64,000 nucleotides of DNA from Aurantimonas sp036549475 (GTDB lineage Bacteria; Pseudomonadota; Alphaproteobacteria; Rhizobiales; Rhizobiaceae): contig NZ_JAZHLI010000002.1 of the NCBI RefSeq assembly GCF_036549475.1, forward strand, positions 124,001-188,000. Reading direction: 5' to 3'. Below the pieces are notes generated by a model. That model was not told the DNA's origin. It worked only from the letters and a program-made list of their open reading frames with translations, and did not search any database. Both the position numbers and the translations under genes were made by a program. Below are positions 1-9,020 of the stretch, piece by piece. How positions within the stretch are numbered: the first letter of the stretch is position 1; each line of letters begins with the position of its first letter.

Positions 1-673
1 CAATTTCCTCGTCGTGCCGTACCAGACGGCGACGATGTGGGCCGGCGTGCACAACAAGCAGGTCGAGCTGATCTACACCGCGCCGCAGGAATTCTTCTTC
101 ACCCAGGTGAAGATCGCCGCCTTCGGTGGTTTCTTCCTGGCCTTCCCGCTGATTGCCACGCAGATCTACAAATTCGTCGCACCGGGCCTCTACCGCGAGG
201 AAAAAGGCGCGTTCCTTCCCTTCCTGGTGGCCACGCCGCTGCTGTTCCTGCTCGGCGCTGCGCTGGTCTACTATTTCTTCACCCCGATGGTGATGTGGTT
301 CTTCCTGTCGATGGAGCAGACGGGAACCGGTGGCCAGGCGGCGATCCAGCTCCTGCCACGCGTGTCGGAATACCTGTCGCTGATCATGACGCTGATCTTC
401 GCCTTCGGCCTGGTGTTCCAGCTGCCGGTGGTGGCGACGCTTCTGGTGCGCGCCGGGATCACCTCCTCCGTGGGACTGGCGGAGAAGCGCAAATACGCCA
501 TCGTGCTGGCTTTCATCGCTGCGGCCATCCTGACGCCGCCCGATCCGCTGTCGCAGATCGGTCTTGCCCTGCCGACGATCCTTCTCTACGAGGTGTCGAT
601 CATTGCGGCACGGATGATCGAACGCAAGCGGGCCCAGCGGCAGCGCGAAAGCGAGGCGCAGGCCGAAAGCTGA
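1..673 (+). CDS. tatC: Twin-arginine translocase subunit TatC (C-terminal part, 5' end outside window)
   Basis: The first base lies inside this gene; it reads in frame from base 2 and leaves about 223 residues. TatC is the polytopic inner-membrane receptor for twin-arginine signal peptides. Visible are the family block around YTAPQEFFFTQVK, several hydrophobic segments, and the typical C-terminal signature AILTPPDPLSQ before the last helix and a charged tail (RKRAQRQRESEAQ). The downstream neighbours serS, surE and pcm follow in the order seen after tatABC in many Hyphomicrobiales. The N-terminal helices cannot be assessed. The family call is secure. Confidence 0.95.
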   Translation, partial: NFLVVPYQTATMWAGVHNKQVELIYTAPQEFFFTQVKIAAFGGFFLAFPLIATQIYKFVAPGLYREEKGAFLPFLVATPLLFLLGAALVYYFFTPMVMWFFLSMEQTGTGGQAAIQLLPRVSEYLSLIMTLIFAFGLVFQLPVVATLLVRAGITSSVGLAEKRKYAIVLAFIAAAILTPPDPLSQIGLALPTILLYEVSIIAARMIERKRAQRQRESEAQAES

Positions 674-719
674 CGGCATGACCTCGATCCGCCGCTCGTC
701 GGTCGGGAACGGGGAATCA

Positions 720-2003
720 ATGCTCGACATCAAATGGATACGTGACAATCCGGACAAGCTGGATGCGGCCCTCGCACGGCGGGGCGCAGCGCCGCTGGCC
801 GACCAGCTGCTGAAGCTCGACGAGGAACGCCGGGCCCATCTGACCCGGCTGCAGACGCTGCAGGGACGCCGCAACGAGGCGTCCAAGGCGATCGGCAAGG
901 CCAAGGGCACTGGCGACGAGAGGGGCGCCGAGGCGCTGATCCGCGAGATCGGCGAAATCAAGGAAGCCATCCAGGACGGCGAGGAGACCGAGCGGCGCAT
1001 CGACAAGTCGCTCGAGGACACGCTCGCCCGAATTCCCAACGTGCCCCTCGACGACGTGCCGGACGGTGCGGACGAGGCGGACAATGTCGAGATCCGCCGG
1101 CACGGCGAGGCGCCGACTTTTGGGTTCGAGGCGAAGGAGCATTACGAGCTCGGCGAGGCGCTCGGCCTGATGGATTTCGAGCAGGCCGCCAAGATCTCCG
1201 GTTCGCGCTTTACCATCCTGAAGGGCCAGCTTGCCCGGCTGGAGCGGGCACTCGGCCAGTTCATGCTCGACCTGCACACCGGCGAACACGGCTATCAGGA
1301 GACGGCGGCCCCGCTGCTGGTCCGCGACGAGGCGCTGTTCGGCACCGGCCAGCTGCCGAAGTTCAGCGAGGATCTGTTCCATACCAATGAGGGTCGCTGG
1401 CTGATCCCCACCGCCGAGGTGCCGCTGACCAATCTCGTGCGCGAGCAGGTGCTGAACGGAGCCGAACTGCCGCTGCGCTTCACGGCGCTGACGCCGTGTT
1501 TCCGCTCGGAAGCCGGCTCGGCCGGGCGCGACACGCGCGGCATGCTGCGCCAGCACCAGTTCTACAAGGTCGAACTCGTCTCGGTGACCGACGAGGACTC
1601 GTCGATCACCGAGCATGAGCGGATGACGGCGGCCGCCGAAGAGGTGCTGAAGCGTCTCGGCCTGTCCTACCGGGTCGTCACCCTGTGTGCCGGCGACATG
1701 GGCTTCGGCGCGCGCAAGACCTACGACATCGAGGTGTGGCTGCCGGGGCAGGGCGCCTTCCGCGAGATTTCGAGCTGCTCGGTCTGCGGCGACTTCCAGT
1801 CGCGCCGCATGGGCACGCGCTATCGCACCGAGGGCGAGAAGGCCGCGCGCTACGTTCACACGCTGAACGGCTCCGGCGTCGCCGTCGGCCGGGCGCTGAT
1901 CGCGGTGATGGAAAACTACCAAAACGAAGACGGCTCGATCACCGTGCCGCAGGTCCTGCAGCCCTATATGGGCGGGATCGAACGGATCGAGAGGGCTGCC
2001 TGA
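720..2003 (+). CDS. serS: Serine-tRNA ligase
   Basis: Charges tRNA-Ser with serine (class II aminoacyl-tRNA synthetase, cytosolic). The 427-residue length is normal for the family. The N-terminal part forms the charged, alanine-rich coiled-coil arm that binds the tRNA extra arm (about residues 30-110). Motif 2 begins near F261 (FRSEAGSAGRDTRG) and motif 3 near residue 383 (NGSGVAVGRALIAVMENYQ). I chose the ATG at 720 because it gives the family N-terminus MLDIKWIRDNP and has GGGGAA just upstream; an in-frame upstream start at 678 would add 14 unrelated residues. The gene overlaps surE by one base, so the two are probably cotranscribed. Confidence 0.97.
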   Translation: MLDIKWIRDNPDKLDAALARRGAAPLADQLLKLDEERRAHLTRLQTLQGRRNEASKAIGKAKGTGDERGAEALIREIGEIKEAIQDGEETERRIDKSLEDTLARIPNVPLDDVPDGADEADNVEIRRHGEAPTFGFEAKEHYELGEALGLMDFEQAAKISGSRFTILKGQLARLERALGQFMLDLHTGEHGYQETAAPLLVRDEALFGTGQLPKFSEDLFHTNEGRWLIPTAEVPLTNLVREQVLNGAELPLRFTALTPCFRSEAGSAGRDTRGMLRQHQFYKVELVSVTDEDSSITEHERMTAAAEEVLKRLGLSYRVVTLCAGDMGFGARKTYDIEVWLPGQGAFREISSCSVCGDFQSRRMGTRYRTEGEKAARYVHTLNGSGVAVGRALIAVMENYQNEDGSITVPQVLQPYMGGIERIERAA

Positions 2004-2758
2004 TGCGTCTGCTGCTGACCAATGACGACGGCATCCATGCCGAAGGGCTGGCGGTGCTGGAGCGGATCGCGCGGACCCTGACCGACGATGTCTGGGTGGT
2101 GGCGCCCGAAACCGACCAGAGCGGGCTGTCGCATTCGCTGACGCTGTCGTCGCCGCTCCGCCTGCGCAAGATCGACGAGCGCCGCTACGCCCTGTCCGGC
2201 ACGCCGACCGACTGCGTCATCATGGCGGTCAAGCAGCTGATGGATTCGCCGCCGGACCTCGTCCTGTCGGGGGTCAATGCCGGGCAGAACATCTGCGACG
2301 ACGTCACCTATTCGGGCACCGTCGCTGGCGCCATGGAAGGCACGATGCTGGGGCTGCGCTCGATCGCCCTCAGCCAGGCGTTTCGTCCCGGCGGCCACCG
2401 CGAGGCGCTATGGAAGACAGCCGAGACCCACGCGCCGGCCTTGATCGAGCAGCTGGCCGGCTTCGCCATTCCGCCGGGCCACCTGATCAACGTCAACTTC
2501 CCGGCGGTCCCTGCCGACGAGGTGCAGGGCATCGAAGTCACGCGGCAGGGCAAGCTCGACTATTCGCTGGGCATGGAAGAGCGCCACGACGGGCGGGGCT
2601 TTCCGTATTTCTGGCTGACGTTCGGACGCCAGGCCGGCGCTGAAGTCGAACAATCCGACGTCTCGGCCCTGTCGGCCGGGCGGATCTCGGTGACGCCGCT
2701 GCAGCTCGACTTGACCGCCCATGCGCTGCGGGACGAGCTGCGCACGCTGCTCAGCTGA
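2003..2758 (+). CDS. surE: 5'/3'-nucleotidase SurE
   Basis: Metal-dependent phosphatase acting on nucleoside monophosphates, often linked with stationary-phase survival. Its 251 residues begin with the metal-binding signature LLLTNDDG (D8, D9), followed by the serine of DQSGLSHSLT (about S40) and the SGVNAGQN loop. The start overlaps the serS stop by one base, and its own stop overlaps the pcm start by one base, giving a tightly coupled serS-surE-pcm unit. SurE and Pcm are neighbours in many proteobacteria. No unusual feature seen. Confidence 0.96.
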   Translation: MRLLLTNDDGIHAEGLAVLERIARTLTDDVWVVAPETDQSGLSHSLTLSSPLRLRKIDERRYALSGTPTDCVIMAVKQLMDSPPDLVLSGVNAGQNICDDVTYSGTVAGAMEGTMLGLRSIALSQAFRPGGHREALWKTAETHAPALIEQLAGFAIPPGHLINVNFPAVPADEVQGIEVTRQGKLDYSLGMEERHDGRGFPYFWLTFGRQAGAEVEQSDVSALSAGRISVTPLQLDLTAHALRDELRTLLS

Positions 2759-3420
2759 TGGCGACGGACGTCCAAAGCGCGACACGCGACCGGGAAGACC
2801 TGGCGGCGTTCCTGCTGGCGCTTCGGTCCGAACGGATCACCGATCCCCGTCTGCTGGAGGCGGTGGAATCGGTGCCGCGGCGGCTGTTCCTGCCCGAAGG
2901 CGTCGTCAACGCCTATGAGAACCGCTCGGCGCCCATCGCCTGCGGCGAGACCATGCACGGGGCGCTGGCCTCGGTGCGGCTGGTGGCGGCGCTGGAGGTG
3001 CAGCCCTCGCATCGTGTCCTGGAGATCGGCACCGGCAGCGGCTACGTCACGGCGCTGCTGGCGCGCCTGGGCGCCCATGTCAGTTCCTTCGATCGCTATC
3101 GCGGGCTCGTCGACGCGGCGGGCCGACGCCTCCGCGACATCGGGATCACGAACATCTCGCTGTTCTTCGAGGACGGGCGCGACGGCTTTGCCGGCGGGGC
3201 GCCATTCGACCGGGTGATCGTGCATGCGGCCTTCGCCTCGGTGCCGCGGCAGTTCCTGGACCAGCTCGGCGCGCATGCCACGATGATCTGTGCCATCGGG
3301 CCCGGTGACGGCGCGCAGGAACTGCTGCGCCTGCGCAAGGTGGGCAGCCGGTTCGAGCGCGAGCCGCTCGGCACGGTGCGCTACCAGCCGCTGGCCTTCG
3401 GCAAGGCGGACGTTCTCTAG
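2758..3420 (+). CDS. pcm: Protein-L-isoaspartate O-methyltransferase family protein
   Basis: S-adenosylmethionine-dependent methyltransferase of the PCMT family, which repairs isoaspartyl residues in aged proteins. The 220-residue protein has the SAM-binding motif I as VLEIGTGSGY (about residues 87-96) and an acidic segment downstream. The region preceding motif I, usually a conserved PIGHGQTIS-type sequence in Pcm, is here APIACGETMHG, so the substrate pocket diverges from the E. coli enzyme. Position directly after surE supports the name. Isoaspartate activity is inferred from family and context. Confidence 0.88.
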   Translation: MATDVQSATRDREDLAAFLLALRSERITDPRLLEAVESVPRRLFLPEGVVNAYENRSAPIACGETMHGALASVRLVAALEVQPSHRVLEIGTGSGYVTALLARLGAHVSSFDRYRGLVDAAGRRLRDIGITNISLFFEDGRDGFAGGAPFDRVIVHAAFASVPRQFLDQLGAHATMICAIGPGDGAQELLRLRKVGSRFEREPLGTVRYQPLAFGKADVL

Positions 3421-3489
3421 CGCCGGCGACACAACCGGCCGCCATGCCGACGTCCAGATTACCAAGAAATGTCGTTTTTACCCCGCCAC

Positions 3490-3504
3490 TTAACCGTGCA
3501 GTAA
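3490..3504 (+). promoter_or_regulatory. Possible CtrA-type half-site pair upstream of the LysM/M23 gene
   Basis: The sequence TTAACCGTGCAGTAA fits the CtrA consensus TTAA-N7-TTAA except for one base in the second half. A further TTAA lies at 3507-3510. The site is about 55-70 bp before the start of a cell-wall/division-type gene, a class often controlled by CtrA in alphaproteobacteria. A single near-match like this can occur by chance. Confidence 0.25.
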
Positions 3505-3557
3505 GATTAACGCGCTTCTATGGGTCCAAGAGTAAACTGCGTACTCAAGGGACGGCG

Positions 3558-4841
3558 ATGCGTATCAATGTGCTGAAATCCGTGCGGCTCAGGATGGTGC
3601 GCTCCGTCGCGATGGTGGGATTGGCCGGCCTCGCGGCGGGTTGCAGCTCCGATGTGGTGCGGTTCGACGACGGTTTCTACACCGGCGCGGTGCCTCAGGC
3701 ACCCGTCAGCAACCAGATGGCGGCCACCCAGCCCTATCCGGGGGATGTCGATGCCATGAACACGGGCAGTGTCGCCCGCGGACCGGGTGCCGGCTATCCC
3801 GCCCAGAATCCGGGTTCGTATCAGACCGCGGCGAACACCTATCCGCAGGGCGGCGTCGGTACGTCGGGCGCTGTCCAGACCAGCCAGCTGCCACCCCCGC
3901 CGCCGCCGAACTACACGACAGCATCCCAGCCTGCGGCCTCGGCCGCCCCCGTCTCGTCCCTGCCGGCCAGCCGCGGCGCGCCGCCGTCGACGCTTGGCGA
4001 GCAGGCGGCCCGCGTGGCGTCCCCGCAGGGCCGTCCGATGCAGTCGCCCCAGGCCGCACCGACCCGTACCGCGGCGGCCAGCGGCAGCGTCACGGTGGAA
4101 AGTGGCGATTCGCTGCTCGGCATCTCGCGCCGCACCGGTGTCTCGGTGGCCGAGATCAAGCGAGCCAACGGCCTGAGCGACGACAAGATCCGCATCGGCC
4201 AGACGCTGACGCTGCCGGGCGGTGCCTCGGCACCGGCGAAGGTCGCGAGCGCCGAGCCGAATTCGACACCCGAGCCGCAGCACCCGGCCGCGCCGCAGAC
4301 GGCCCAGGCCGACAGCGGCACGCCGAATTCCTATTCGCCGCCGCGGACCGCCGAGAAGTCGGGGCGCCCTTCGGCAGCCGAGACGCCCAAAGCGGCCGAT
4401 CCCGCGACGACGGTGAGTGCCGAGGTCGAAACCGAGGTTGCGGCGGTCGCGCCGAACTCGACCGGCATCAGCCAGTTGCGCTGGCCGGTCCAGGGCCGCG
4501 TCGTCAACCGCTTCGGCGAGAAGGTCGGCTCGCGCCGCAATGACGGCCTGAACCTGTCCGTGCCGCGCGGCACGCCGATCAAGGCCGCCGAGAACGGCGT
4601 CGTGATCTATGCCGGCGACGGGCTGAAGGAATTCGGCAACACGGTCCTCGTCAAGCACGACAACGGCCTCGTCACCGTCTACGGCCATGCCGACTCGATC
4701 GACGTCGCTCGCGGCGCCAAGGTGAAGCGTGGCCAGCAGATCGCCAAGTCCGGCATGTCGGGCGATACCGACGTGCCGCTGCTCCACTTCGAGGTACGCA
4801 AGGATTCGGCCCCGGTCGATCCGACCAAGTACCTCCAGTAG
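3558..4841 (+). CDS. LysM / M23 (LytM) lipoprotein, NlpD/DipM-like amidase activator
   Basis: A 427-residue exported lipoprotein: a short basic N-terminus and hydrophobic segment end in the lipobox LAAGC. A long proline/alanine-rich linker leads to a LysM peptidoglycan-binding domain (about residues 177-220, GDSLLGISRRTGVSVAEIKR) and a C-terminal M23/LytM domain (about 305-425). The usual metal-binding HxGxD segment reads RRNDGLNLS, so a zinc ligand is missing, while YGH and LLHFEVR are kept. Loss of ligands is typical of NlpD/EnvC/DipM-type proteins that activate amidases rather than cut the wall. Start chosen at 3558 because AAGGGACGG precedes it and the signal peptide follows. Ends in a strong terminator. 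Confidence 0.85.
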   Translation: MRINVLKSVRLRMVRSVAMVGLAGLAAGCSSDVVRFDDGFYTGAVPQAPVSNQMAATQPYPGDVDAMNTGSVARGPGAGYPAQNPGSYQTAANTYPQGGVGTSGAVQTSQLPPPPPPNYTTASQPAASAAPVSSLPASRGAPPSTLGEQAARVASPQGRPMQSPQAAPTRTAAASGSVTVESGDSLLGISRRTGVSVAEIKRANGLSDDKIRIGQTLTLPGGASAPAKVASAEPNSTPEPQHPAAPQTAQADSGTPNSYSPPRTAEKSGRPSAAETPKAADPATTVSAEVETEVAAVAPNSTGISQLRWPVQGRVVNRFGEKVGSRRNDGLNLSVPRGTPIKAAENGVVIYAGDGLKEFGNTVLVKHDNGLVTVYGHADSIDVARGAKVKRGQQIAKSGMSGDTDVPLLHFEVRKDSAPVDPTKYLQ

Positions 4842-4863
4842 ACGCCGACCTCCAGGCGTGACC

Positions 4864-4902
4864 GGCCCGGCCCTGCGGACAGCAGCAGGGTCGGGCCTTT
4901 TC
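4864..4902 (+). terminator. Rho-independent terminator after the LysM/M23 gene
   Basis: A 13-bp stem (4864-4876 with 4885-4897, one G-T pair) with an 8-base loop is followed by TTTT. It lies between two convergent genes and could stop transcription from both sides. Confidence 0.85.
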
Positions 4903-4919
4903 GCGTCGGGCCCGTGGAA

Positions 4920-5807
4920 TCAGGCGCCGGCAGCTGGCGTCAGCGTGCGCCCGAGGCGGCCGGCGAGATCCTGGACGAACTGGAACGCGACGCGGCCGGA
5001 GCGGCTGCCGCGGGTGGTCGCCCATTCCAGCGCCTCGTGCCGGACCTGGTCGCGATCGACGTCGAGATCGTAGGCCGCCAGATAGCCGTCGATCATCGCC
5101 AGGTAATCGTCCTGGCTGCAGCGGTGGAAGCCGAGCCACAGGCCGAAGCGGTCGGACAGCGAGACCTTCTCCTCGACCGCCTCGCCGGGGTTGATCGCCG
5201 TCGAGCGCTCGTTCTCGATCATGTCGCGCGGCAGGAGATGGCGGCGATTGGAGGTCGCGTAGAACAGGACATTGGTCGGCCGGCCCTCGACGCCGCCTTC
5301 CAGCGCCGCCTTCAGCGACTTGTAGGCCGAATCGCCCATGTCGAAGGACAGATCATCGCAGAACAGCAGGAACGGGTAGGGCGCGGCCCGCACGATGCCC
5401 ATGAGCCGTGGCAGGTGGTCGATGTCCTCGCGGTGGATCTCGATCAGCTTGACCGGCGCGGCACCGGGTGCGAGCGCGGCATTGACGGCGCCGTGGGCTG
5501 CCTTGACCAGTGACGACTTGCCCATGCCGCGGGCGCCCCACAGGAGCGCATTGTTGGCCGGCAGGCCGCGGGCGAAGCGGTCGGTGTTCTCCACCAGGAT
5601 GTCGCGCGAGCGTTCGATGCCCTTGAGAAGGTCGATGGGCACGCGGTTCACCGAAGGAACCGGGTTCAGCGCAGCCGGCGGTTCGAAGACGAAGCAGTCC
5701 GCCGCCGTAAAGTCAGGCGCCGGGGCAGGGGCAGGCGCCAGACGTTCCAGCGCCCCCGCGATCCGCTCCATCGTGTGCTTCAGGCTGGCGAGTTCTGCGG
5801 CATCCAT
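4920..5807 (-). CDS. DUF815 family AAA+-type ATPase
   Basis: A 295-residue cytosolic ATPase of the DUF815 family. The Walker A motif GARGMGKSSL sits at about residues 91-100, the Walker B-like segment is LLFCDDLSF, and a sensor-like YATSNRRHLL follows. The family has no settled function. The gene is convergent with the LysM/M23 lipoprotein gene and divergent from yajC, a common arrangement in Hyphomicrobiales. I place the start at 5807 (MDAAELASLK); an in-frame ATG about 20 codons upstream (MQQAWGPTE) is a possible alternative, since neither has a clear ribosome-binding site. Confidence 0.85.
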   Translation of the reverse strand: MDAAELASLKHTMERIAGALERLAPAPAPAPDFTAADCFVFEPPAALNPVPSVNRVPIDLLKGIERSRDILVENTDRFARGLPANNALLWGARGMGKSSLVKAAHGAVNAALAPGAAPVKLIEIHREDIDHLPRLMGIVRAAPYPFLLFCDDLSFDMGDSAYKSLKAALEGGVEGRPTNVLFYATSNRRHLLPRDMIENERSTAINPGEAVEEKVSLSDRFGLWLGFHRCSQDDYLAMIDGYLAAYDLDVDRDQVRHEALEWATTRGSRSGRVAFQFVQDLAGRLGRTLTPAAGA

Positions 5808-5972
5808 GGCGGGTCTTTCGTCTTGCAGGCGGTCCGGACGTTCGGTCGGGCCCCACGCTTGTTGCATTCGGGGCGACCGATCGTATATTCCGCGCACATC
5901 GTAAAGGCCCTGGTGTCGGCGCTGATTGGCGCGAGGCATGATCGTGTGCCGATTTTCTGAGAGGTTCTTCCA

Positions 5973-6311
5973 ATGTTCGTGTCCGAGGCTTTCGCCCAAA
6001 CGGGTTCCGTTGCGGGGGGAAGCGATCTCCTGATCAGCGTGCTGCCGTTCGTGGCCGTGTTCGCGATCATGTATTTCCTGATCATCCGGCCGCAGCGCAC
6101 CGCGATGAAGAAGCGCGAGGAAATGCTGAAGAACATCCGCCGCGGCGATACGGTCGTCACCGGCGGTGGCATCATCGGGAAGGTCACCAAGGTTCACGAC
6201 AGCGGCGAACTGGAGGTCCAGATCTCCGAACAGACCCGCGTGCGCGTCATGCAGGGCACGATCGCTGACGTTCGCGTGAAGGGCGAGCCGACGGCCGCCA
6301 ACACCAAATAG
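5973..6311 (+). CDS. yajC: Preprotein translocase subunit YajC
   Basis: Small single-pass membrane protein that associates with SecDF at the SecYEG translocon. The 112-residue product has one strong transmembrane segment (about residues 20-38) followed by the family signature FLIIRPQRTAMKKREEML, then a soluble domain with GDTVVTGGGIIGKV. GAGAGG precedes the start. It lies directly before secDF, the usual order. Confidence 0.96.
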   Translation: MFVSEAFAQTGSVAGGSDLLISVLPFVAVFAIMYFLIIRPQRTAMKKREEMLKNIRRGDTVVTGGGIIGKVTKVHDSGELEVQISEQTRVRVMQGTIADVRVKGEPTAANTK

Positions 6312-6451
6312 CCGTGTTGGCGCGGCAGACAGCGCCACTGGACGAAAATATCGTCGCTGCCCGCCCCGTCTGAGGGGTCGGGCGCGACGATGCAACGCTT
6401 GCACAACGGAGCGCCGAGGCCGGCGCAGCCGTCGACCCTGTCGGGACCCCC

Positions 6452-9019
6452 ATGCTCTATTTCTCGCGCTGGAAGACGTTTCTGATCTGGCTGACGGTCG
6501 CCATCGGCGTTCTTTACGCCGTGCCGAACGTGCTGCCGCAGCAGGCTCTCGACAAGTTGCCGTCCTTCTTCCCAAAGGAGACAGTCACCCTGGGGCTCGA
6601 CCTGCAGGGCGGCTCCTACATCCTGCTCGAAGTCGATTCCCCGTCGCTGGTCGGCGACCGCGTACAGACCCTGCGGGATGACGCGCGCCAGACGCTGCGG
6701 ACCGAGCGCATCGGCTATGCCGGCCTGACGGACAGCGGCCGCACGGTGACCATCCGCCTGCGCGAGCCGGGCCAGGCCGAAGCTGCCCGCGAGGCGCTGT
6801 CGTCGATGACCGACCCGATCTCCAGCGGCGGCATGCTGGGCGGCGGCGCGGTGACGGAAGTGGCCATCACGGAGCCGGAGCCGGGTGTCCTGACCCTGTC
6901 GCTGACCGACGAGGGCGTCGCCTACCGCACCTCCGCGGCGGTGACCCAGTCGATCGAGGTGGTGCGCCGCCGCGTCGACGAACTCGGCACGACGGAGCCG
7001 GTGATCCAGCGCCAGGGCACCGACCGCATCATGGTCCAGGTGCCGGGCCTCGGCGACCCGCAGCGGCTGAAGTCGCTGCTCAACCAGACCGCCAAGCTCA
7101 CCTTCCGCCTGGTCGACCAGACCGCCTCGGCAGAAGAGGTGGCGCGTGGCAGCCGTCCGCCCGCCGGCTCGGAGCTCCTCTATACCAACGACCCGACGCC
7201 TGCGCCGGTCCTGGTCCAGCGGCAGGTCATGGTCTCGGGCGAGAACCTGACCGATGCCCAGGCCGGCTTCGACAGCCAGACCAACGAGCCGGTCGTCAAC
7301 ATCCGGTTCGATACCCAGGGTGCCCAGCGCTTCGGTTCGGTCACCCAGCAGAACGTCGGACGGCCCTTCGCCATCGTCCTCGACGAGCAGGTCCTGTCGG
7401 CGCCCAACATCCGCGAGGCGATCCTGGGCGGCCAGGCGCAGATCAGCGGCAGTTTCAGCGTTCAGAGCGCCAACGATCTGGCGGTCCTGCTGCGGGCCGG
7501 CGCGCTGCCCGCGACGCTGAACATCATCGAGGAACGAACGGTCGGACCGGGCCTCGGTGCCGATTCGATCGCCGCCGGCGAGATGGCCGGCGTGATCGGC
7601 GCGCTTCTCGTGGTCGTCTTCATGCTGGCAGCCTACGGTTTCCTCGGCATCCTCGCCAATATCGCGCTGATCGCGAACCTGGTGCTGCTCTTTGCGATCC
7701 TCACCGTGATCGGCGCGACGCTGACGCTGCCCGGAATCGCCGGCATCGTGCTGACGCTCGGCATGGCCGTCGATTCCAACGTGCTGATCTACGAGCGCAT
7801 CCGCGACGAGCGCCGGCAGGGCCGATCGGTGGTCCAGTCGATCGACAGCGGCTTCCAGAAGGCGCTGGCGACGATCCTCGACGCCAACATCACCACGCTG
7901 ATCGCCGCGGTGGTCCTGTTCTTCCTGGGGTCGGGCCCGGTGCGCGGCTTTGCGGTCACGCTGGCGATCGGTATCATCACCACCGTCTTCACCGCCTTCA
8001 CCCTGACGCGCTGGCTCGCGGCTGCCTGGGTGCGCCGCAGCCGGCCGAAGGAATTGCCGCGCGGCTTCATCCGGCTGGTGCCCGAAGTGACCCGGATCCC
8101 GTTCATGAAGGTCCGGATCCAGGCCTTCTTCCTGTCCATGTTCCTGTGCGTCGTGTCGATCGGCGGCCTGTTCGCCGTCGGCCTCAATCTCGGTATTGAC
8201 TTCACCGGCGGTACGCTGATCGAGGTGCAGTCGAAAAACGGCAACGCCGATATCGGCGATATTCGTGAGCGGCTGAACGAGGTCGGGGTGGCCGATGCCC
8301 AGGTGCAGGAGTTCGGCACCACGACCGAAGCGCTGATCCGTATCGGCTCGCAGGGCGGCGACGCCTCGCAGGTTGCGGTGGTCGAATCGGCCCAGGAAGC
8401 CCTGGCGGCCGATTACGATTTCCGCCGGACGGAGGTCGTCGGACCCACCGTGTCGGGCGAACTGGCCTGGGCGGCGGTGATCGGCGTGCTCGCATCACTC
8501 GTCGCGATCTTGATCTATGTCTGGATCCGGTTCGAGTGGCAGTTCGCGCTGGGATCGATCATAGCGACCGTCAACGACGTGTTCCTGACGCTCGGATTCC
8601 TCGTCGTCACGCAATTGGAGTTCAGCCTCGCCAGCGTCGCGGCCATCCTGACCATCGTCGGCTATTCGCTGAACGACACGGTCGTCATCTACGACAAGGT
8701 CCGCGAGAATCTGCGGCGCTTCAAGAAGATGCCGATCGGCCAGCTTCTCGATCTGTCGGACAACGAGATGCTGTCGCGCACGATGATGACGTCGACAACC
8801 ACGTTGCTGGCGCTGACAGCCCTGTTCATCTTCGGCGGCGAGGTGATCCGATCCTTCGTGGCCTCGATGCTGTTCGGCGTGGCGATCGGTACGTTCTCGT
8901 CGATCTTCGTCGCGGCGCCGGCGCTGATCTTCTTCAACCTCCGGGCCTCCGACTTTGCGGCCAAGAAGGAAGAGGAGGAGGCGGCGCGCGAGGGCGGATC
9001 TACGCCGCGCGAGGCCTGA
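6452..9019 (+). CDS. secDF: Fused protein-export membrane protein SecDF
   Basis: A single 855-residue protein carrying both SecD and SecF, which use the proton motive force to help complete Sec-dependent export. The SecD half starts with a transmembrane segment and the periplasmic signature LGLDLQGGSYILLEVD. It then has a large periplasmic region and a five-helix bundle including GMAVDSNVLIYERIRDE. The SecF half begins near residue 550, with LNLGIDFTGGTLIEV and the matching helix motif YSLNDTVVIYDKVREN. SecD and SecF are separate genes in E. coli; fusion is common in Hyphomicrobiales. The gap to yajC is 140 bp, so an internal promoter is possible. Confidence 0.97.
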   Translation: MLYFSRWKTFLIWLTVAIGVLYAVPNVLPQQALDKLPSFFPKETVTLGLDLQGGSYILLEVDSPSLVGDRVQTLRDDARQTLRTERIGYAGLTDSGRTVTIRLREPGQAEAAREALSSMTDPISSGGMLGGGAVTEVAITEPEPGVLTLSLTDEGVAYRTSAAVTQSIEVVRRRVDELGTTEPVIQRQGTDRIMVQVPGLGDPQRLKSLLNQTAKLTFRLVDQTASAEEVARGSRPPAGSELLYTNDPTPAPVLVQRQVMVSGENLTDAQAGFDSQTNEPVVNIRFDTQGAQRFGSVTQQNVGRPFAIVLDEQVLSAPNIREAILGGQAQISGSFSVQSANDLAVLLRAGALPATLNIIEERTVGPGLGADSIAAGEMAGVIGALLVVVFMLAAYGFLGILANIALIANLVLLFAILTVIGATLTLPGIAGIVLTLGMAVDSNVLIYERIRDERRQGRSVVQSIDSGFQKALATILDANITTLIAAVVLFFLGSGPVRGFAVTLAIGIITTVFTAFTLTRWLAAAWVRRSRPKELPRGFIRLVPEVTRIPFMKVRIQAFFLSMFLCVVSIGGLFAVGLNLGIDFTGGTLIEVQSKNGNADIGDIRERLNEVGVADAQVQEFGTTTEALIRIGSQGGDASQVAVVESAQEALAADYDFRRTEVVGPTVSGELAWAAVIGVLASLVAILIYVWIRFEWQFALGSIIATVNDVFLTLGFLVVTQLEFSLASVAAILTIVGYSLNDTVVIYDKVRENLRRFKKMPIGQLLDLSDNEMLSRTMMTSTTTLLALTALFIFGGEVIRSFVASMLFGVAIGTFSSIFVAAPALIFFNLRASDFAAKKEEEEAAREGGSTPREA

Positions 9020-9020
9020 C

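Noticed and set aside
3490..3510. Full CtrA box
   Set aside because: The two exact TTAA elements are 13 bp apart, not 7; only a one-mismatch version remains, kept as a low-confidence site.
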